Assembly: GCA_008711295.1 (NCBI GenBank)
Contig: VUYV01000069.1
Location: forward strand, 769,667 to 833,666
Direction: 5' to 3'
DNA: 64,000 nucleotides
From: Anarhynchus alexandrinus
Lineage: Eukaryota > Chordata > Aves > Charadriiformes > Charadriidae
Shown here: positions 52,315 through 63,694 of the stretch, piece by piece
How positions within the stretch are numbered: the first letter of the stretch is position 1
Layout: every line of letters starts with the position of its first letter
The notes under the pieces: generated by a model
The model's database searches: none
Seen by the model: the letters and a program-made list of their open reading frames with translations, nothing else
Told to the model about the DNA's origin: nothing
Made by a program: the position numbers and the translations under genes

Positions 52315-53031
52315 TCCAGCGGTAGAAGACGGAGCTGCCAGGATTTCGGCCAGGAAACCTGACACAGCTGTCTGCAGCCAGCAGTGCGCCCTTGCAGCAA
52401 AGAGGACCAACAGCATCCAGGGAGGGCTGCATTAGGCAGAGCGTGGCCAGCAGGTTAGGGTACGTGATCCTTCCCCTCTCCTCAGCACTGGTGAGACACA
52501 CCTGGAGTGCTGGGCCCAGTGCAGGGCTCTCCAGTACAAGAGAGGTATGGACATACTGGAGCAAGTCTAGTGATGGAATGCAAAGATGGTTAAGGGACCG
52601 AAGCGTCTGACCTAAATGAGGATTCGTTCTCTCTAGCTCTGAGGGCTGGGATGTTTTAGCCTGGAGAAGAGAAGGCTCAGGTGAGTCTTGTAAATACGTA
52701 TAAATACCTGATGGGGGCTGAGTAAGGAAGGCAGAGCCAGGGTCTTCTCAGTGGTGTCCTGTGACATGATGAGAAGTAATGAGGACACATTAAAATACAA
52801 GAAATTCCACTTAAGAATAAAACCCCCCTTTGTTACTCTAGGAGTGGTGAAATACTGGGACAGGTTGTCCAGAGAGGCTGTGAAGGCTCCATCCTCAGAG
52901 ATACTTAAAAATTGACAGGACACATCTCTGAGCAGCCTTCCCTGGCTGATCCTGCTTGAGCATCGTGGTTGGACCAGATGATTTCCAGAAATCCTTTCCA
53001 ACCTCAAGGGTTCTGCGATTCTGTGATCAGC
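52315..53031 (+). mobile_element. CR1 LINE fragment, about 0.7 kb, 3' end
   Basis: This is the longest continuous CR1 copy in the window, in plus orientation. It contains decayed ORF2 C-terminal sequence: the 'gcctggagaagagaaggctcagg' region near 52,660 and the 'tactgggacaggttgtccagagagg' region near 52,853, cited as landmarks. It closes with 'ttggaccagatgattt', 'ctttccaacctc' and the terminal gattctgtgatc at about 53,020-53,031. Frameshifts and stops break the coding part. The 166-aa minus-strand frame across 52,633-53,133 is an antisense shadow. Confidence 0.93.
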
Positions 53032-55384
53032 ATATTGTCCTGTATGTGTTTTTATGCAGAAAATTCCAACTTTTAAAATATCGTTAATATAATTTTGCAG
53101 TCTGTATATATTCAGGACATGAGACTTTTCCACATAATTTCAAGACCCGGCTCATACAGTACATTCAATATAGATATGCTTAAGAAGTTTTTCTTAACAC
53201 AGCGACATTTTAAAATAAATATATGCATGTGTACACATATGTATATGTGTAATATAATGAAACATCAAAGATATTCCTTATTTTTCAAAAGGAGCAAAGA
53301 TTTTATATAGGTTGAATACCTCCATAAGTATTTGCAGAAAGGATGTTTTTCATTTATTTTGGGGTATTGTAATGCATTCATTACAGATACAGTAATATTT
53401 CTACAAACTGCATTACTTAATCCTTCTCTGAAGTGCACCCTCTTTTCTGAGTGGAATCTATCATGACAAGCAACTCTAAACTATAAAAACTGCACAATTA
53501 ATTTAAGAAGCAAGCAGAAAAATAGTATATTTATACACACAAACATGATTTCAAGTGCCTAGGCACTAGTCATGTTCTTGATCTTCCCCTTTCTTTTGCA
53601 GAGTACATGATGCTTGAATCTTTTCACCATTCACTGAATGTACATATCAGGAAGTGTTTTGTGGTTTGCGGCATATGGTGGCATGATTCTATGCTCTACG
53701 GACCATTTCAAAGTAGACATAAATTGTCTATTTTCTGCCATTCCAAAAGAGTGGCGTTAATCCATGTGATCTCTTACAGTCTCATGTTCCTTCTAGAAGT
53801 CTTTAGTTTCTGCTAGCATCGTATTTGCTAAATGTAAAAACTGTATGTCTCATCTTTTGAAAAGAAGATCACTAACATGGGTTAATGATCTCATAAAATT
53901 AGGCAACATGGATTATAGGCACATCAAGTTTTCAGTGTGGTGGTTTCTTATCTCCAGTCTTTAGGATTCAGAATAAAACTCAATACTTATCATTTTAGAC
54001 TGGCGGAATTTCTTTCCTTAAGGTAAATCTTTCCAGGGGCTCTAGGAATGACAGTGTAGCCTTATTTATGTACTTCTCATCTTTTTAATCCTTTTTGATA
54101 GAAGTGATGCTTTTATACTTACACTGTATGTGTTTCAATCACGCTGTCCATGTGACTATTTGAAGAGCTCTGAACCTGTTGGTCAAATTTGAAGCACGGA
54201 AGTGTCAGAGCTAAGTTCTTGCACATTTAGTGAAGGCAGGGCAGAGTAGAAATACTTTATGAATGGCTTGATTTAAGGAAAAGCTGCATTCTATTAAGGA
54301 TCATAAAATCTGCATGAGACCGAGCGACCCTATAGAAGTCCCAAATTCATCATAAACTGCTCCGAGGATAACCCGTTAAACTTATCCACAAGAAAAATCT
54401 GTCTCCAGCACTGTAGAATTAATGCAGTACTAATTTAAAACTGAGATTTTTTCTTAGAGTAAAACAGAGGGAAACAGCCTAGTTTTACATGATATGCTCC
54501 GCTTGGTACATAAACCATGCTGGATTAGTGGCTGCGACTTGCTCTACCAATACCTGATTTTGTGCTTGCACATTGGTGCTTGCATGCTTTTCTTCTTGAT
54601 TAACGGTTAACCGTGACAGACCAAAGCCAATAAACACAGCAGAAATAAAAAACCTAAGATAAATACAGTATTATTCATATAACATTTCATTTAATGTCAA
54701 CAAGGCTATAAAAATAACTGAAGTCGGAAATTACATCTCCAGTGAGGTTAGTATTTGTTTCTTGGTGGTTTGGTGCTTTTTGTGTTTAGCAGATGCTATA
54801 CCTCAGGGGGGAAAAAAATGCCAACAATTACAGTTTACAATTAATGCCTCTCTAATTCCTAACGTTTTAGTGACTAATCACAAGCTGCTTCATTACACTG
54901 AAGTACACACAATTCCTCTGTTAAAAAGGTAGTTAATAAAGAGAAATTTAAGTTCAGCTTATAATATCCATCTGTTTTTTTCATCCAGTGACATTCTAAT
55001 GGAAACTAAAGAAACCATTCTGAACAGTGACCAGAACTTGAAAGTCTCTGTCCTGGATGAATGACAACATTTCTTCTTCTTCATATCTCTCCCATTAAAT
55101 CTTCATTTATTTTCCATGTACTTTCACTTAGAGACTCTTAATCCCGCTGGGATTTAAGAACTAAATATTACTGAGGTGCAGAATGCATTTAGGAAAATAC
55201 ACACTTCCCAGAAGAAACATAAAAGCCAGGGAATTTAGAAGCTATGAGTTTTGAGGATATGGCTCTTAGATATCTGAAATGACAGCTGGGTGGCACTTAA
55301 GTCCTTTTGTTAACCTACCTGTCTGCTTCTCTGTAGATATGTCAAGACCAAATTGTATCAGACCAGTCTAATCTCCTCATACAA
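53032..55384. other. AT-rich non-coding DNA between CR1 copies
   Basis: Nothing is recognisable apart from a short acacatat/atatgtgt inverted repeat at 53,233-53,250 and the palindrome at 54.60 kb. Confidence 0.6.
54603..54614. repeat. 12-base perfect palindrome
   Basis: ACGGTTAACCGT is its own reverse complement. The half-site AACGG resembles a Myb-type site, but no function is shown. Confidence 0.85.
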
Positions 55385-55850
55385 CAGCATACCCAATCTT
55401 GTGGACAGATAAAAGGCAACAGATGTCAAATACTAGGATTTTTTTAAGGTTTCTCATAATAGACTCTGAACAAATTGGGGAAGATGGTTTAGATAAAAAT
55501 GCTATTGCCTGGCTACAAAACCAGTTGGAAAAGCATGTTCAGAGTAATTAGCACTAACTCAGAGCCAAAATGGAGAGTTATACTTTAAGATGTTTGTCAA
55601 GGGCTTGTCCTGGCATGGTATTAACATTTGCATTGTTGAGAGGAGTGATAAAAGAGACTATATGGCTAATTAAATTCAAAGATGGTCTAGATGGAAGGGA
55701 GCTAGCTTGCCAGAGGACAGGTTTGAGTTCAAAGTAGAGTCCTGACAAGTGGAGATTCAATCTGAAAAATGTAGTGCACTGTAGGAAAGGATCTGTGGTT
55801 CCCAAGCACAGGCAAACAGCATCATATTGCTGAAAGAAAACCAAAAATAG
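55385..55850 (+). mobile_element. Old CR1 LINE, left part with remnant RT domain
   Basis: Weak but collinear similarity to plus-strand CR1 ORF2. From about 55,404 the plus-strand translation reads VDR-stop-KATDVKY-stop-DFFKVS. This corresponds to the reverse-transcriptase block that in active CR1 contains the YxDFSKAFD motif (RT motif A), now carrying stops and substitutions. Further along, 'gggcttgtcctgg' (near 55,600) and 'ggagattcaatctg' (near 55,752) match later ORF2 landmarks. The element is interrupted at about 55,851 by a younger CR1 and continues at about 56,121. It is ancient and non-functional. Confidence 0.7.
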
Positions 55851-56120
55851 GTTCATAGAATTGTCTAGGTTGGAAGGGACCTTGAAAATCATCAAGCCCA
55901 ACCATCAACCTAACACTGCCAAAACCACCACTAAACCATGTCCCTCAACACCACATCTACCCATCTTTTAAATACCTCCAGGGACGACGACTCCACCACT
56001 TCCCTGGGCAGCCTGCTCCAATGCTCAAAAACCTTTCTGTGAAGAACTTTTTCCTAATATGCATCCTAAACCTACCCTGGCATAACTTGAGGCCATTTCC
56101 TCTTGTCCTATCAGACTGGG
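55851..56120 (-). mobile_element. Younger CR1 LINE 3' end nested in an older CR1
   Basis: On the plus strand it starts with gttcatagaattgtctagg and continues through 'aaaccaccactaaaccatg', 'tttaaatacctccagg' and 'cttcctggg..cagcct'-type blocks to 'cttgtcctatca' near 56,114. It is the same subfamily as the 15.97-kb copy and similarly well preserved. It interrupts a plus-strand CR1 whose two halves lie either side, so it inserted later. It is truncated before any intact ORF2 domain. Confidence 0.92.
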
Positions 56121-56612
56121 ACTTATAAACAGCAATGTGAAGCTGCAGAACATGTAAGCCAGTCCTTCCACCTTACTCAGGTCTGGCGAGGCCTTATTAC
56201 AGTATCATGTCCAATTTTGGATGCACCATCAAATGGGTGAGGAGCAGTAGACAGAACTGAGACATGCTGAGAAGAGCCACTGCACCATATGGAAAAATCA
56301 AACAAAACGAGATGGTTTAGCCTAGAGAACGGGGGAGTAGGTGGTGACATGACAGTAGTCTATTAATTAACTGGTGGAAGAGAAGGAGGTTCACCTGTTG
56401 TTCAAGCCCATGGTAGAGAAGACAAGAAGTAATAGCTATAAATTACAACAAGAAAGCATCAACTTAGATACTAGTGGTTTGAAGTCTCCAACTTGGGAGC
56501 TTTGGAAAAGCAAGAAAAATCTCATTAAAGATGATCTCACCACAGGAATTGGGCTGCACTAGTTGATCTCTTTAAATCTCCTTCAGCCCTGTGATTGATT
56601 GTCTTATTGATG
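56121..56612 (+). mobile_element. Old CR1 LINE, right part (3' end)
   Basis: Continues the old plus-strand CR1 after the nested insertion. Landmarks are 'ttactcaggtctggcgaggcc' (near 56,175), 'tgtccaattttggatgcacc' (near 56,208), 'tttagcctagagaac' (near 56,318), 'gacaagaagtaatag' (near 56,420) and the terminal 'ctccttcagccctgtgattgatt' near 56,579-56,600. The final ATTCTATG repeats are decayed. Divergence is much higher than in the inserted copy. The 62-aa plus frame here is decayed LINE sequence, not a gene. Confidence 0.82.
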
Positions 56613-56653
56613 TCTAAATCTCAACCAGAATTGATGTCTAAATCTCAACAAGA
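56606..56653 (+). repeat. 24-base tandem duplication at an old CR1 3' end
   Basis: Two adjacent 24-base units (attgatgtctaaatctcaac...) at 56,606-56,629 and 56,630-56,653 differ by one base. They begin at the decayed terminus of the old plus-strand CR1, where tandem terminal repeats are normal, although the unit here is not the usual CR1 octamer. Confidence 0.9.
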
Positions 56654-59600
56654 CTGTTTTCCTGTAGCAAAAGCCTCTAGCAATAGCAAAACGGAGTCCT
56701 GAATATCTTCAGTACCTTTTTTAAGTATTCTGAAGCTGTAAAAGGTTATTTTGCCCATATTACTCTGCATTAACTGAATGGTGATGGGAACACCTGCTGC
56801 TTTTTGTAAGAAGATATTGCAACGTAGGCAGTGGTTACTTCATTTATTGCCCTGCCTGGGACCTGCTCAGCCATAGCATAACCTGTCAATTACAAAACAG
56901 AACTGCTGAAAACACCAAGGCAGTGGCCATATTCATCTCACCTGCCTTCCTGTGTCGGCAGTATAAATGTCTACAACTGCACCACTCATGCTAATCTCCA
57001 TTCAAGGGGAACAGAGAAAACTAGGCAATTTCAGGATGCACTTCATTTGACTTATTTTAGATGTCTGTATTAGGGTGAGATGAGCAGAAGTGCTTATTTT
57101 TCTCCATTGACTAGATGCAGACTAGATGAATAGCTTAGATGGGGAAATCTGCATGGCAAATGTTCTCATTTTCTAAGATAAATTCTCTCTGGTGCATCGA
57201 TTTCAGAGTCCAACAGTATCCACATAACAATATTAGATACACAACGGTGCTGACTAGCAGCTGTTTGAAAGAGAAGGTAATAGAGAGAAGACCACACTCC
57301 ACCTCTCAATTAACTCCTACAGCTGTTAACAGCAGATAAAGCTAGGAGGCAGAGATTATAAATAAAGTTGAAATGACTGACCCTGTAAGAAAGGAGTATG
57401 ATCAGGCAAATTATGTTAAGAACAGAGAATTAATTGTAAAATCAGGGCCAATATCTTTTAGCTGAAGAGTCTATTGATTAAAACTGCTGTGTCCGTGACT
57501 GCAGTGGACTGGTGTTTATTTTGAATTAGAACTACCACTTATATTGAAAACCATTGTATGTCTTCCCTTGGGCACTCCAGAGAAAGTGTTAAGATCAGGT
57601 TCATGCTAAGCCTGGAGTTGTATATTCATTAGCAGATTACTGTATTTTCAATCATTTAAAAAATTATTCAAAAGGGAGGAGCGCTTCACCTCAATTCTAG
57701 CCGTAAGAGTTTTGCTGGAAAATGGCAGCCTTTCTTATTTCAGTATTTTCAGTAAAACGTTATTTTGTAATTGAGAAAAGAGCAGAATGCACTCTTGAGC
57801 CTCAGTCTTTGGGTCTTTAACCCTGCTTTCCTCTACAAGATGAGAGAATTTTCTTTTCCTCTGGACTCAACAACTATGTTAAATAAAATAAAATTGAAAT
57901 CTTACCAAATGTACATGTTATTACCAGTGCCTCCCTTGAAAGGCCAGGCATCCTGACTGGTTCCATAATCCCTGGCTCTTCCACTTCGTCCTTCTCCCAT
58001 CTTCTCCCCTCCTCCCTCCAGCATTTGTGTCCAATATGTTTCTCTCTCTCTTTATATTTGCTGTAGTGTTCTGATCTGGGATTGCCTATGGCAGTCAGAC
58101 CCCATGCTGATGGCCACAGTGTACGCACCCAATCAGCAGAACCATTTAATTGTCAAGTTCCATTCTGAATATTGCTTTGCGCAGTGCTGGAGTCACTCTC
58201 AGACAGTCACTTGCAGGAGAAAAATAGAAGAAAACTCTTATCTCTGGGACTACTAGGGACAATGCTTTCTCAAGTGCATAGAGAATTCATTGTTGTTTGA
58301 TTGCTTGAGGATCTGGAATATAGAAACAGATCAAGATGGACAAAGTCCATCCTCTAGACATGTTCCCTGTGGACCCTTGAAAATATATGCAGCATCGGAC
58401 TGTATTTCTTTAAGCCTTCTAAAAAGAATCCATCCCATTTGCAGGAAATAGGTTGCATATAAAACCGAATAACTGTCCCGATGAAGTAACTAGAGATCTC
58501 AAGAAGATTTCTGAGAATTCAATGTATGTTAGTCAGATACATTGGAGCCCTGAAAAATCAAGCTGAAGAACCTTTCTCTGAACAACAGGGGGTTATGCAG
58601 CAGTCCCTAGAGCTTCATTATGAACATGTTTTTAGGTAGCTCCTTGGGACTGGTGCTGAGATGGAAAAAGACTGTGTGGAGTAAGAGTTATTCATTAATT
58701 CCACTCCTTTGTAACAACTACAAAACTTTCCTATTCTTGACCATGACATTTTGAACACTCAACAAAAGTTTCCATGGATCTTCTGAGGCAAAACCCCATA
58801 ATCTTGCTCAAGGGGAAAAAAAAAATCAAACTACTATGCCTTGTAAAAAATATGAAACATTTTTGCACTGTGGAGTGCTTGTAAATATAGCATGCAACAT
58901 TATTGCATTTTGACTCCACTCTTACATGCCTGTGTTCAGTAAACATCAACAGCTTATTTTAAACAGCAATACATTTAATGTGGCTTGGCTGAAATGCATG
59001 GCAGATAAAACTGTTATGTTTCCCTAACGTAACAGTGCTAAGTACTGAAATTCACACATTCCTAGAGATGTTTAGCCAGTTCTAAATCATTTTCATGTCA
59101 ATGTCATACGCAAAGATTGAAAAAACCCTCACACACAAAGGCTGTCATAGCTGATGAGGTCAATGAAACTACCTACACGAGGAAGTTTGCTGGATCAAGC
59201 TTTTAATTTCCTGCTTAGCATTTTAAATACCATAGGAAAAAATGATTCATCAATATTTTATGTGCATATTTACTTATTTTCCAGTGACCTCCAGATAACT
59301 GGTATGTTCCAGACTGAAGTCACTGAAATTGCATTATAAATAAACAATAGAGACATGAAAAGCCAAACGCACAGGTGGGTAAATAAGCAGATTCCAGAAT
59401 GCCGCACGGTTATCACTCTCTGGAGTTAACACTGAGAATGAAGCTGCATCCCCTTACTACAATTTAAATTGTCTTCTAAAAATAAGCAGGTGCTCCGAGC
59501 TGGAGAACCCAAATACCTGTGAGATACTCCATAACGCAGCAGAAATACAAACCAAACAAATAAAAGATCAGAGAACAGACTGAGTGCACATCAGAAAGGA

Positions 59601-61088
59601 ATGCAAAAGGCAGTGCTTATCCACCCAGTGTCTGGCTTCAAATTGTTCATGGGGAAGCAAGGACTGCCTCGGAAGCAGATGCTGAAGATCTTTTCCAGCT
59701 GTGGCCCCCGCTGCTCCTGGTCTGGCCTTTAGCAGCAGTACGAGTGCTGTGTGGAGAATTCTACCACACCGTGCAACTGGCCCTAAAGCAACCCTAGATC
59801 AGGGCCACAGGTGAAGAGCGAGCTCACATGTTAGTTTTTCCATCCAGTTTCTGTTTTCAAGCAGAATCTGAAAATTGCGTGTCCGGTAAAGTCCAACTGC
59901 ATTAAGGGCTTTTAAATGCGTGAGGAGAGGTTTGAGACGTCAGCGGTGCAACCATCATGCTGTTAAGTGGTGTTTTCTGACAGACCCAGTAATCTCTGCA
60001 GCTGTACACCAGAAAGGCTCCTTCCGTGTACAAACCTGCCATCAGTAAAGCATAAAAGATGGAATTGCCAGTAATAACTACATAGCAAAGGAGAATTTTA
60101 ATGCCATACATAAAGAAAGCAAAACAGCCGAGACCAGAAAAAGCCACCGTTAGGTAACAAAACAAAACAAAAAGATTAAAAAACCCCATCCAACAAGCTA
60201 GCAGTCTGGCAGCAGTCTTTTTTGAGCTCTGTACTGATTTTCAGCTCACAGCTGCTAAACCCCAGCTGCGCACACCTTATGTGGCAGCCCACACGCTATT
60301 TCTGCAGCTTTCCAGAGGCCACACTTGGTGAGCTGACCTTTAAGAGAGATACTGGGCAAGGAATGTAATGTTTCTTGCTTGACCAAGAGGAAGGTGAAAC
60401 TGCTGAAAAATAGTTTAAGGCTTTAATGTATCCCAGATAGAAATTTCTAGCCAGCAGTCGGCTGGAGAGAACAGACAGTCTGATTGCACCACAGGTTAAA
60501 CATTGCCAAAGCTGATGAGCTCTCTACTGCTCTGATGGTGGAACTAAGAAAAGTAAATCTAATCTCTGCAGCATTACTGCTCCTTATGCAAAGGAGCTTT
60601 CCACAGGCATCGCTAAAGGAGTGACTTTATTATCAGTGTTGCCTTATACTTTGCACGAGGAAATTTTGTTCTACTTTGCATATAGTTTTTCCAAATTATT
60701 TTTTTTTCAGGCATATAGCTTGACATTTTCCATGCCCAAACACCCAGCATATAGTCTTTAGTGAATTCCTAAGGTGCTGATGTTTCTCTTTAGGAAACCC
60801 TAGCACTTTATCCTTTAGACAAGGACCTGTCATTTGACAGGGAGGTAGTTTTTTGTACTATTACTTCTGTAATTTTTGGCTCAAAATCAGACAAACTGGC
60901 TGACCAAGTGAGTAAAGACTGCTGCTGCTTTACAGGTTAAAGGTGTAACGAGTCAGGATGCAATAAGCATGACTGAGACTCTCACAGTACATTCATGCGA
61001 AAAAATTTAAATGTGCCTGATCTCTGGTAGAGAGAGCAGCTGGCCTGGCATTGCCCATGGCATCATTATACTCTCTTTCTCCTTGCAG
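56654..61088. other. Non-coding DNA with no recognised gene
   Basis: No mobile element is recognised after the old CR1 terminus. The hydrophobic minus-strand frame at 59.90-60.19 kb is the only notable open frame. GC content is slightly above that of the left half. Confidence 0.55.
59902..60189 (-). other. 95-codon hydrophobic open frame, unrecognised
   Basis: A minus-strand frame encodes a 95-residue peptide. Its first two-thirds is strongly hydrophobic with two or three membrane-like stretches (about residues 3-30 and 32-60), including FFMYGIKILLCYVVITGNSI, ending in a polar C-terminus. T-rich sequence often gives hydrophobic frames by chance. I do not match it to any family. No strong acceptor immediately precedes the ATG, and no clear polyadenylation context follows. 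Confidence 0.15.
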
Positions 61089-61223
61089 CAGGGGGGCTCA
61101 TTGCCACTGCCTGCTGGGAAAGGTCCCAGGCTGTGCTAATTTCCGAATGGTGCCAGCAAATTGTTTTTTGGAGTGCTTGTTGGCCCAGGTCAAAACTGTG
61201 CCATCACCTAAGAGTGGAGACAG
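61089..61223 (+). other. Exon-like block with strong acceptor and donor
   Basis: A pyrimidine-rich tract ending in ctccttgcag at 61,088 precedes a 135-base block that ends GACAG|GTGAGT at 61,223/61,224. Both splice sites fit consensus well. The acceptor is a NAGNAG type (cagcag), allowing an alternative start at 61,092. One frame (from 61,090) is open across the whole block, and length 135 is a multiple of three. The translated peptide, starting RGAHCHCLLGKVPGC, resembles nothing I know, so a lncRNA exon or a chance arrangement is as likely as coding. The local sequence is more GC-rich than its surroundings. Confidence 0.35.
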
Positions 61224-62101
61224 GTGAGTGTCAGAGCCTTGAGACTGTTAACTTGCTGGTACAGCTTTGACCTCAGAGCTCCCCATCCTGTGTGTCATTC
61301 TCACATGCAAACATGCTTCATATATTCTTGCTGCTCCTAAACAAGCCTGGGTTGCACGAGCAACATACAGAGCACACGTGTTGGCCCAGACTTACCAGTG
61401 GCAAGCCAAACTTTTCTTGAAACAGCTTCTTTTGCCCAACCTTAGGAAACCCTTCTCCTCACTTTGAGGTCCTGGCGTTGTGCTACAAGCAGCCTGACTC
61501 GATACCTGCTGGGTTTGGGGTGCTGAGCAAAGGGGTACCAAACCAGAGAGGGCAAAGGAAGACATTGGAGAACTACCACTTGGAGCTGCTGGAGAGATCG
61601 GGAGTGCCTGGGCAGAGGAAACAGCACCAGGTGGACACAACTGGTTGAGGCTCTGTGAGCAGCATTGCCTATTAAATAGTGCCAACCCATCCCCAGAGTA
61701 GCTCCGTGATGCTACCCTGTGTGCTACTCAGCATATGCTCACTGAGACACTGTCCTGGTGGAGAAAATAATCCGTGGTCATGTTGTCAAAGATTATTATA
61801 ATCCATGTATAAAAAGGGCAAATTGAGCTTAAGCAGAAAAGTTTGGGTTTACCACCTTGTATCTTTTTAGTGCTTGTCTTTCCAACATCAATAATGTACC
61901 TTTAAAACACATTTTCTGACTTCTTTTTCATTTAAGATAAAATGCACGAATATGTATTTCTCCTTTATTTGTACAGGGATGCCATGAGCATCCTGGATAA
62001 GCTAAGCCAAAACACCCTAGGAAATGTGATTTAGAAATCAAAAATTTAGCTAACAGTATTTGCAGTTAAATAGTTTGAGCACTTTTTCTTGTTTGTTTCA
62101 G

Positions 62102-62202
62102 ATAAAATTGCCATGGACCATTCTTCAAGCAGAATTCTGGGAGGATGGCACATGCACTGTTGTTTTGCGTTTTTTGTACTGGCAAACATTACCAACTTAT
62201 AG
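62102..62202 (+). other. Acceptor-like site followed by a 29-codon small ORF
   Basis: A T-rich tract ending gtttgtttcag (62,101) would serve as a splice acceptor. Eleven bases downstream is GCCATGG (ATG at 62,113), an ideal Kozak context, opening a 29-residue frame (MDHSSSRILGGWHMHCCFAF...) that stops at 62,200-62,202. It lies between the two exon-like blocks at 61.1 and 63.7 kb. This may be a chance short frame. No downstream donor stands out; CACCG|GTAGGA near 62,319 is a weak candidate. Confidence 0.2.
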
Positions 62203-63600
62203 CTGTAGTAATGAGCTGCTGAACAGTAGATTGCTTTAATATTGGAAAAATTAGTCTAGAACAAAGACAGACTATAGTTAATAACAAACTTACCCAATGC
62301 TCACATCTGAGAGCTCACCGGTAGGAATCACAGCAGATATTCTATATTTGGTACCACCAGACATAATAGAGAAATTTCACAAACAGTCCATCAGATGGTA
62401 AAATTAAGGACTCATTGGTTCTGTGGGGTGCTAAAAATTGTAATGAATTGCCTTCAGATAGGTTACTTGAACTCTTGTGTTGGCTTATGTGTCAGCATCT
62501 GTGCAAATTCAAACCGAAGAAAGTGTTGGTTTTATCCATGAAGGAGACCATCCTCCAACAGCCTTTCCTGTCAAATTAGTTCAAAAGTTCAGAAAGTTTT
62601 AGATATGGAAATACAAGTGGTGACCTCTAATGTGCTCAGAAAATACAAATGAGATTTGGACCTCTTTTAAATATTAATTAAATCAGATGTACTATAAAAT
62701 AATTAATGTAATCTAGCCCTTGCTTTGCAGGAGGAACATATGAGATATTCTCAGATAATAGGTCAGACAGGGAGACATAAAAGGAGACAACCTTTTAATA
62801 CACAGCTTACATTAAATTTTATTTATTCATCAGACCCCATATTGCAGTTATGAGATTTGGAGGCACAATATGTACTCATTCTGTCATGATGGTATAAAAC
62901 CCCTTTATTGTTTGGCATCAGTTGCAAGTGTATATTAAATAAAAAGCTAACCTAGGATTAAAAACGGGGTCAAAATCAGGATGATTACATTTTTTGTCGC
63001 ATCTGGCGTTTGGTAATTATTTCGGTGTCTTAAAATGCAAGCGACCAGTTCCATAAGAAATGGATTATCCATGCACATATCATGAGGCAAATCCAGACGC
63101 TTCCCTCATAATAAAAAACTGTTCCCTTATCTCTCAAGAACACACTGTAGATTCTCCACGACTCCACAGAGGCGTTGGCGTATTTTAGAGTCCGATGCAG
63201 TGATGAAATCGCAGTGCCCCTGTGAGGACACAGGTTTACATCACTGGCAGACACGACCACCCTCTCCTGACCTTTGTTTTCCTTGAACCTTTCGGACATG
63301 TTGGTCGGTATGTGATGGAAACAGTCATCAGGCTGGTGTGGGTTTGGCTGGCAGTCAAACAGCGGGAGATGCTTGGGTTCAGACACTGCAACTACTGGGC
63401 TTGGGCAAGTATGCTTGTCTCAGGGAGGGAAAAAATCGCCGCAACTAAGATTAAATTTCAAGATGAACTGTGAACACATGCTCATTAAGGGAGCAATTAG
63501 ATAAACTGTGTGGTTTTGCATGACTATTTATGAGAAATGCTCCCAGTGAATATCAGATATTAGTAATACAACTGGTAACCATTCAAACAAATTATAACTA
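62203..63600. other. Non-coding DNA with a 118-codon minus-strand frame
   Basis: A minus-strand frame at 63,030-63,386 encodes 118 residues with no recognised domain. It has a polar N-terminal part, then a C-terminal hydrophobic run near WICLMICAWIIHFLWNW. A 63,222-63,473 plus-strand frame overlaps it. The stretch from 62.9 to 63.5 kb has mixed complexity without simple repeats, unlike most of the window, and may be a conserved non-coding element. Confidence 0.35.
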
Positions 63601-63683
63601 CATTAAAAAGAGATATTTTTTTTTCAAAGTGTCTGTCCCACATTAAAAACAGAGATTTTTTTTTTCTCTGAAGTGTTTGTCCT
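63601..63683 (+). repeat. Imperfect 40-43-base tandem duplication
   Basis: Two related units, each starting cattaaaaa, then agagat, a long T-run and ending aagtgtytgtcc, lie at 63,601-63,640 and 63,641-63,683. They sit immediately upstream of the acceptor-like tract at 63,694 and supply its polypyrimidine sequence. Confidence 0.8.
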
Positions 63684-63694
63684 TTTTTTTTCAG

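Noticed and set aside
52633..53133. 166-codon minus-strand frame
   Set aside because: Antisense to a plus-strand CR1 3' end and runs across it.
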